The translations under genes were made by a program, and so were the position numbers. The notes beneath the pieces are model-generated. The model had not been told where the DNA came from and ran no database searches. It saw only the letters and a program-made list of their open reading frames with translations. From NCBI GenBank assembly GCA_945869725.1, contig CAMBPO010000097.1:1-6318 (forward strand): 6,318 nucleotides of DNA, read 5' to 3'. Each line of letters starts with the position of its first letter. The first letter of the stretch is position 1. This DNA comes from Klebsiella pneumoniae (GTDB lineage: Bacteria > Pseudomonadota > Gammaproteobacteria > Pseudomonadales > Pseudohongiellaceae). Shown here piece by piece: positions 5,370-6,318 of the stretch.

Positions 5370-6318
5370 CGCATGCGCTCCGTTTTCAGGTAGGTACGGG
5401 TGCGGCGGAACATGCCCTTGCGGTACAGCGGAAACAGCTCCAGCCAGGTGCGCAGTCGTATCCAGATACCGTAAATACCGCGTGGTTCATAAATGATCAT
5501 CAACAGAATGATCAGCGCAAACACCGCCGTGTCCATGCCCGGGTAGGCACCCAGATTAAACGGTGTGTTGGTATTGATAAACGAGCGTGCCATGGAAATA
5601 GTCTGTGGCAGCAGTACCACCACAAACGCGCCAAAAAAGGCGCCGTGCATGGAACCCAACCCGCCGACCACTACCTGCAGCAGCAAGGTGATAGAAATCA
5701 GCACCAGAAAACTTTCGTAGTTCACCGCCTGCGCCTGATGCGCGTACAAGGCTCCGGCCAATCCGGTAATAGCACAGGACAAAGCAAACGACACGGTTTT
5801 GGCGCGCGGCACATTGACACCCAATGCGCGGGCAGACACCTCACTATCACGCACTGCCAGAAACGAGCGGCCGGTGGGCGAGCGCAGCAGATTAGCGTAG
5901 GCAATGGTGACAATAATCAGCACCGTCAGACACAGGTAATAAAACGCTCTGGGCGTGCCGTAGCGGTCAATCATCAGCCCAAAAAACTCAATCGGCGGTG
6001 CAAATAAGCCCGCGATTCCGCCGGTCACTGGTGTGGCAACAATGGCCACATCCTCAATGATGATGCTTAGCGCCAGGGTGGCGATGGCCAGATAAATACC
6101 ACTCATACGCCCCAGTGGCCGGGCGATCAATGCCCCTGCCAGTCCACTGATGACCCCGCTGACAATCAAGGCAGGCACAAACGGCCAGCCGCGCAGCATC
6201 AGTGCCAGATGCGAAAATGCACCAATCGCCATAAACGCCGCATGGCCAAGGCTAACCTGACCGGTATGGCCGGCGCTTAACATCAGGCCCAGACCAGCCA
6301 TCGACCAGATCAGCACCG
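5366..6318 (-). CDS. livM: HAAT-family ABC transporter permease LivM, N-terminus cut off by window edge
   Basis: An inner-membrane permease subunit; 316 residues plus stop are visible. The frame is open to the window edge. The GTG at 6316 encodes an internal Val in the first visible membrane helix rather than a start, because LivM proteins normally have some tens of residues before the GHTGQVSLGHAAF motif (16-28), and here only 15 precede it. Hydrophobic segments lie at about 1-15, 24-42, 46-68, 72-92, 126-143, 175-193, 204-222, 225-238 and 263-277. The cytoplasmic loop RSPTGRSFLAVRDSEVSARA (145-164), continuing to about 174, is the family's ATPase-docking region (EAA-like). GGLGSMHGAFFGA (218-230) is another conserved block. 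A basic C-terminal tail of about 35 residues follows the last helix. Its partner permease LivH should be encoded beyond 6318. Confidence 0.93.
   Translation of the reverse strand, partial: VLIWSMAGLGLMLSAGHTGQVSLGHAAFMAIGAFSHLALMLRGWPFVPALIVSGVISGLAGALIARPLGRMSGIYLAIATLALSIIIEDVAIVATPVTGGIAGLFAPPIEFFGLMIDRYGTPRAFYYLCLTVLIIVTIAYANLLRSPTGRSFLAVRDSEVSARALGVNVPRAKTVSFALSCAITGLAGALYAHQAQAVNYESFLVLISITLLLQVVVGGLGSMHGAFFGAFVVVLLPQTISMARSFINTNTPFNLGAYPGMDTAVFALIILLMIIYEPRGIYGIWIRLRTWLELFPLYRKGMFRRTRTYLKTERMR

Larger units (their letters stand above)
810..6318 (-). other. Operon livM-livG-livF-acyl-CoA synthetase-binding protein
   Basis: Five same-strand genes have junctions of -4, -8, +1 and +46 nt. 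The first three junctions imply translational coupling and a single message. No promoter is visible inside the window, so the operon promoter should lie beyond 6318. No regulator gene is present in the window. Confidence 0.85.

Overview
The window looks like an ordinary chromosomal region of a Gram-negative bacterium, probably a proteobacterium and perhaps a gammaproteobacterium. The support is a lipoprotein-type substrate-binding protein, HAAT-family transporter genes, GC content that looks to be in the mid-50s percent by eye, and REP-like palindromes of the GGGGACGGAG type. Genus and species cannot be read from the sequence.

Layout. On the + strand, positions 1-672 hold the 3' end of an unrecognised, tryptophan-rich, possibly beta-propeller gene that enters from outside the window. 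Positions 673-809 form a short gap between convergent genes. It contains two long imperfect palindromes (687-738 and 759-815) in mutually inverted orientation, resembling a two-unit BIME/REP pair; the second pairs across the stop codon of the neighbouring gene. They probably also act as transcription terminators from both sides.

From 6318 down to 810, everything is on the - strand and reads as one operon in the order livM (cut by the window edge), livG, livF, a long-chain-type acyl-CoA synthetase, and a periplasmic-binding lipoprotein. livM and livG overlap by 4 nt (ATGA), livG and livF by 8 nt (ATGAATAA), and the synthetase starts 1 nt after the livF stop. A 46-nt gap with a good Shine-Dalgarno precedes the binding-protein gene. 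The second permease (livH) is absent and would be expected beyond 6318.

How it works together. The lipoprotein would capture a ligand, LivM with an off-window LivH would form the membrane channel, and LivG and LivF would power import. The acyl-CoA synthetase made from the same message would plausibly convert an imported carboxylic acid to its CoA thioester. This suggests a substrate such as a fatty, aromatic or other hydrophobic carboxylate rather than a branched-chain amino acid, but the ligand cannot be read from the sequence. I see no mobile-element gene, CRISPR array, RNA gene or clearly new system. The least ordinary part is the paired palindrome structure at 687-815.
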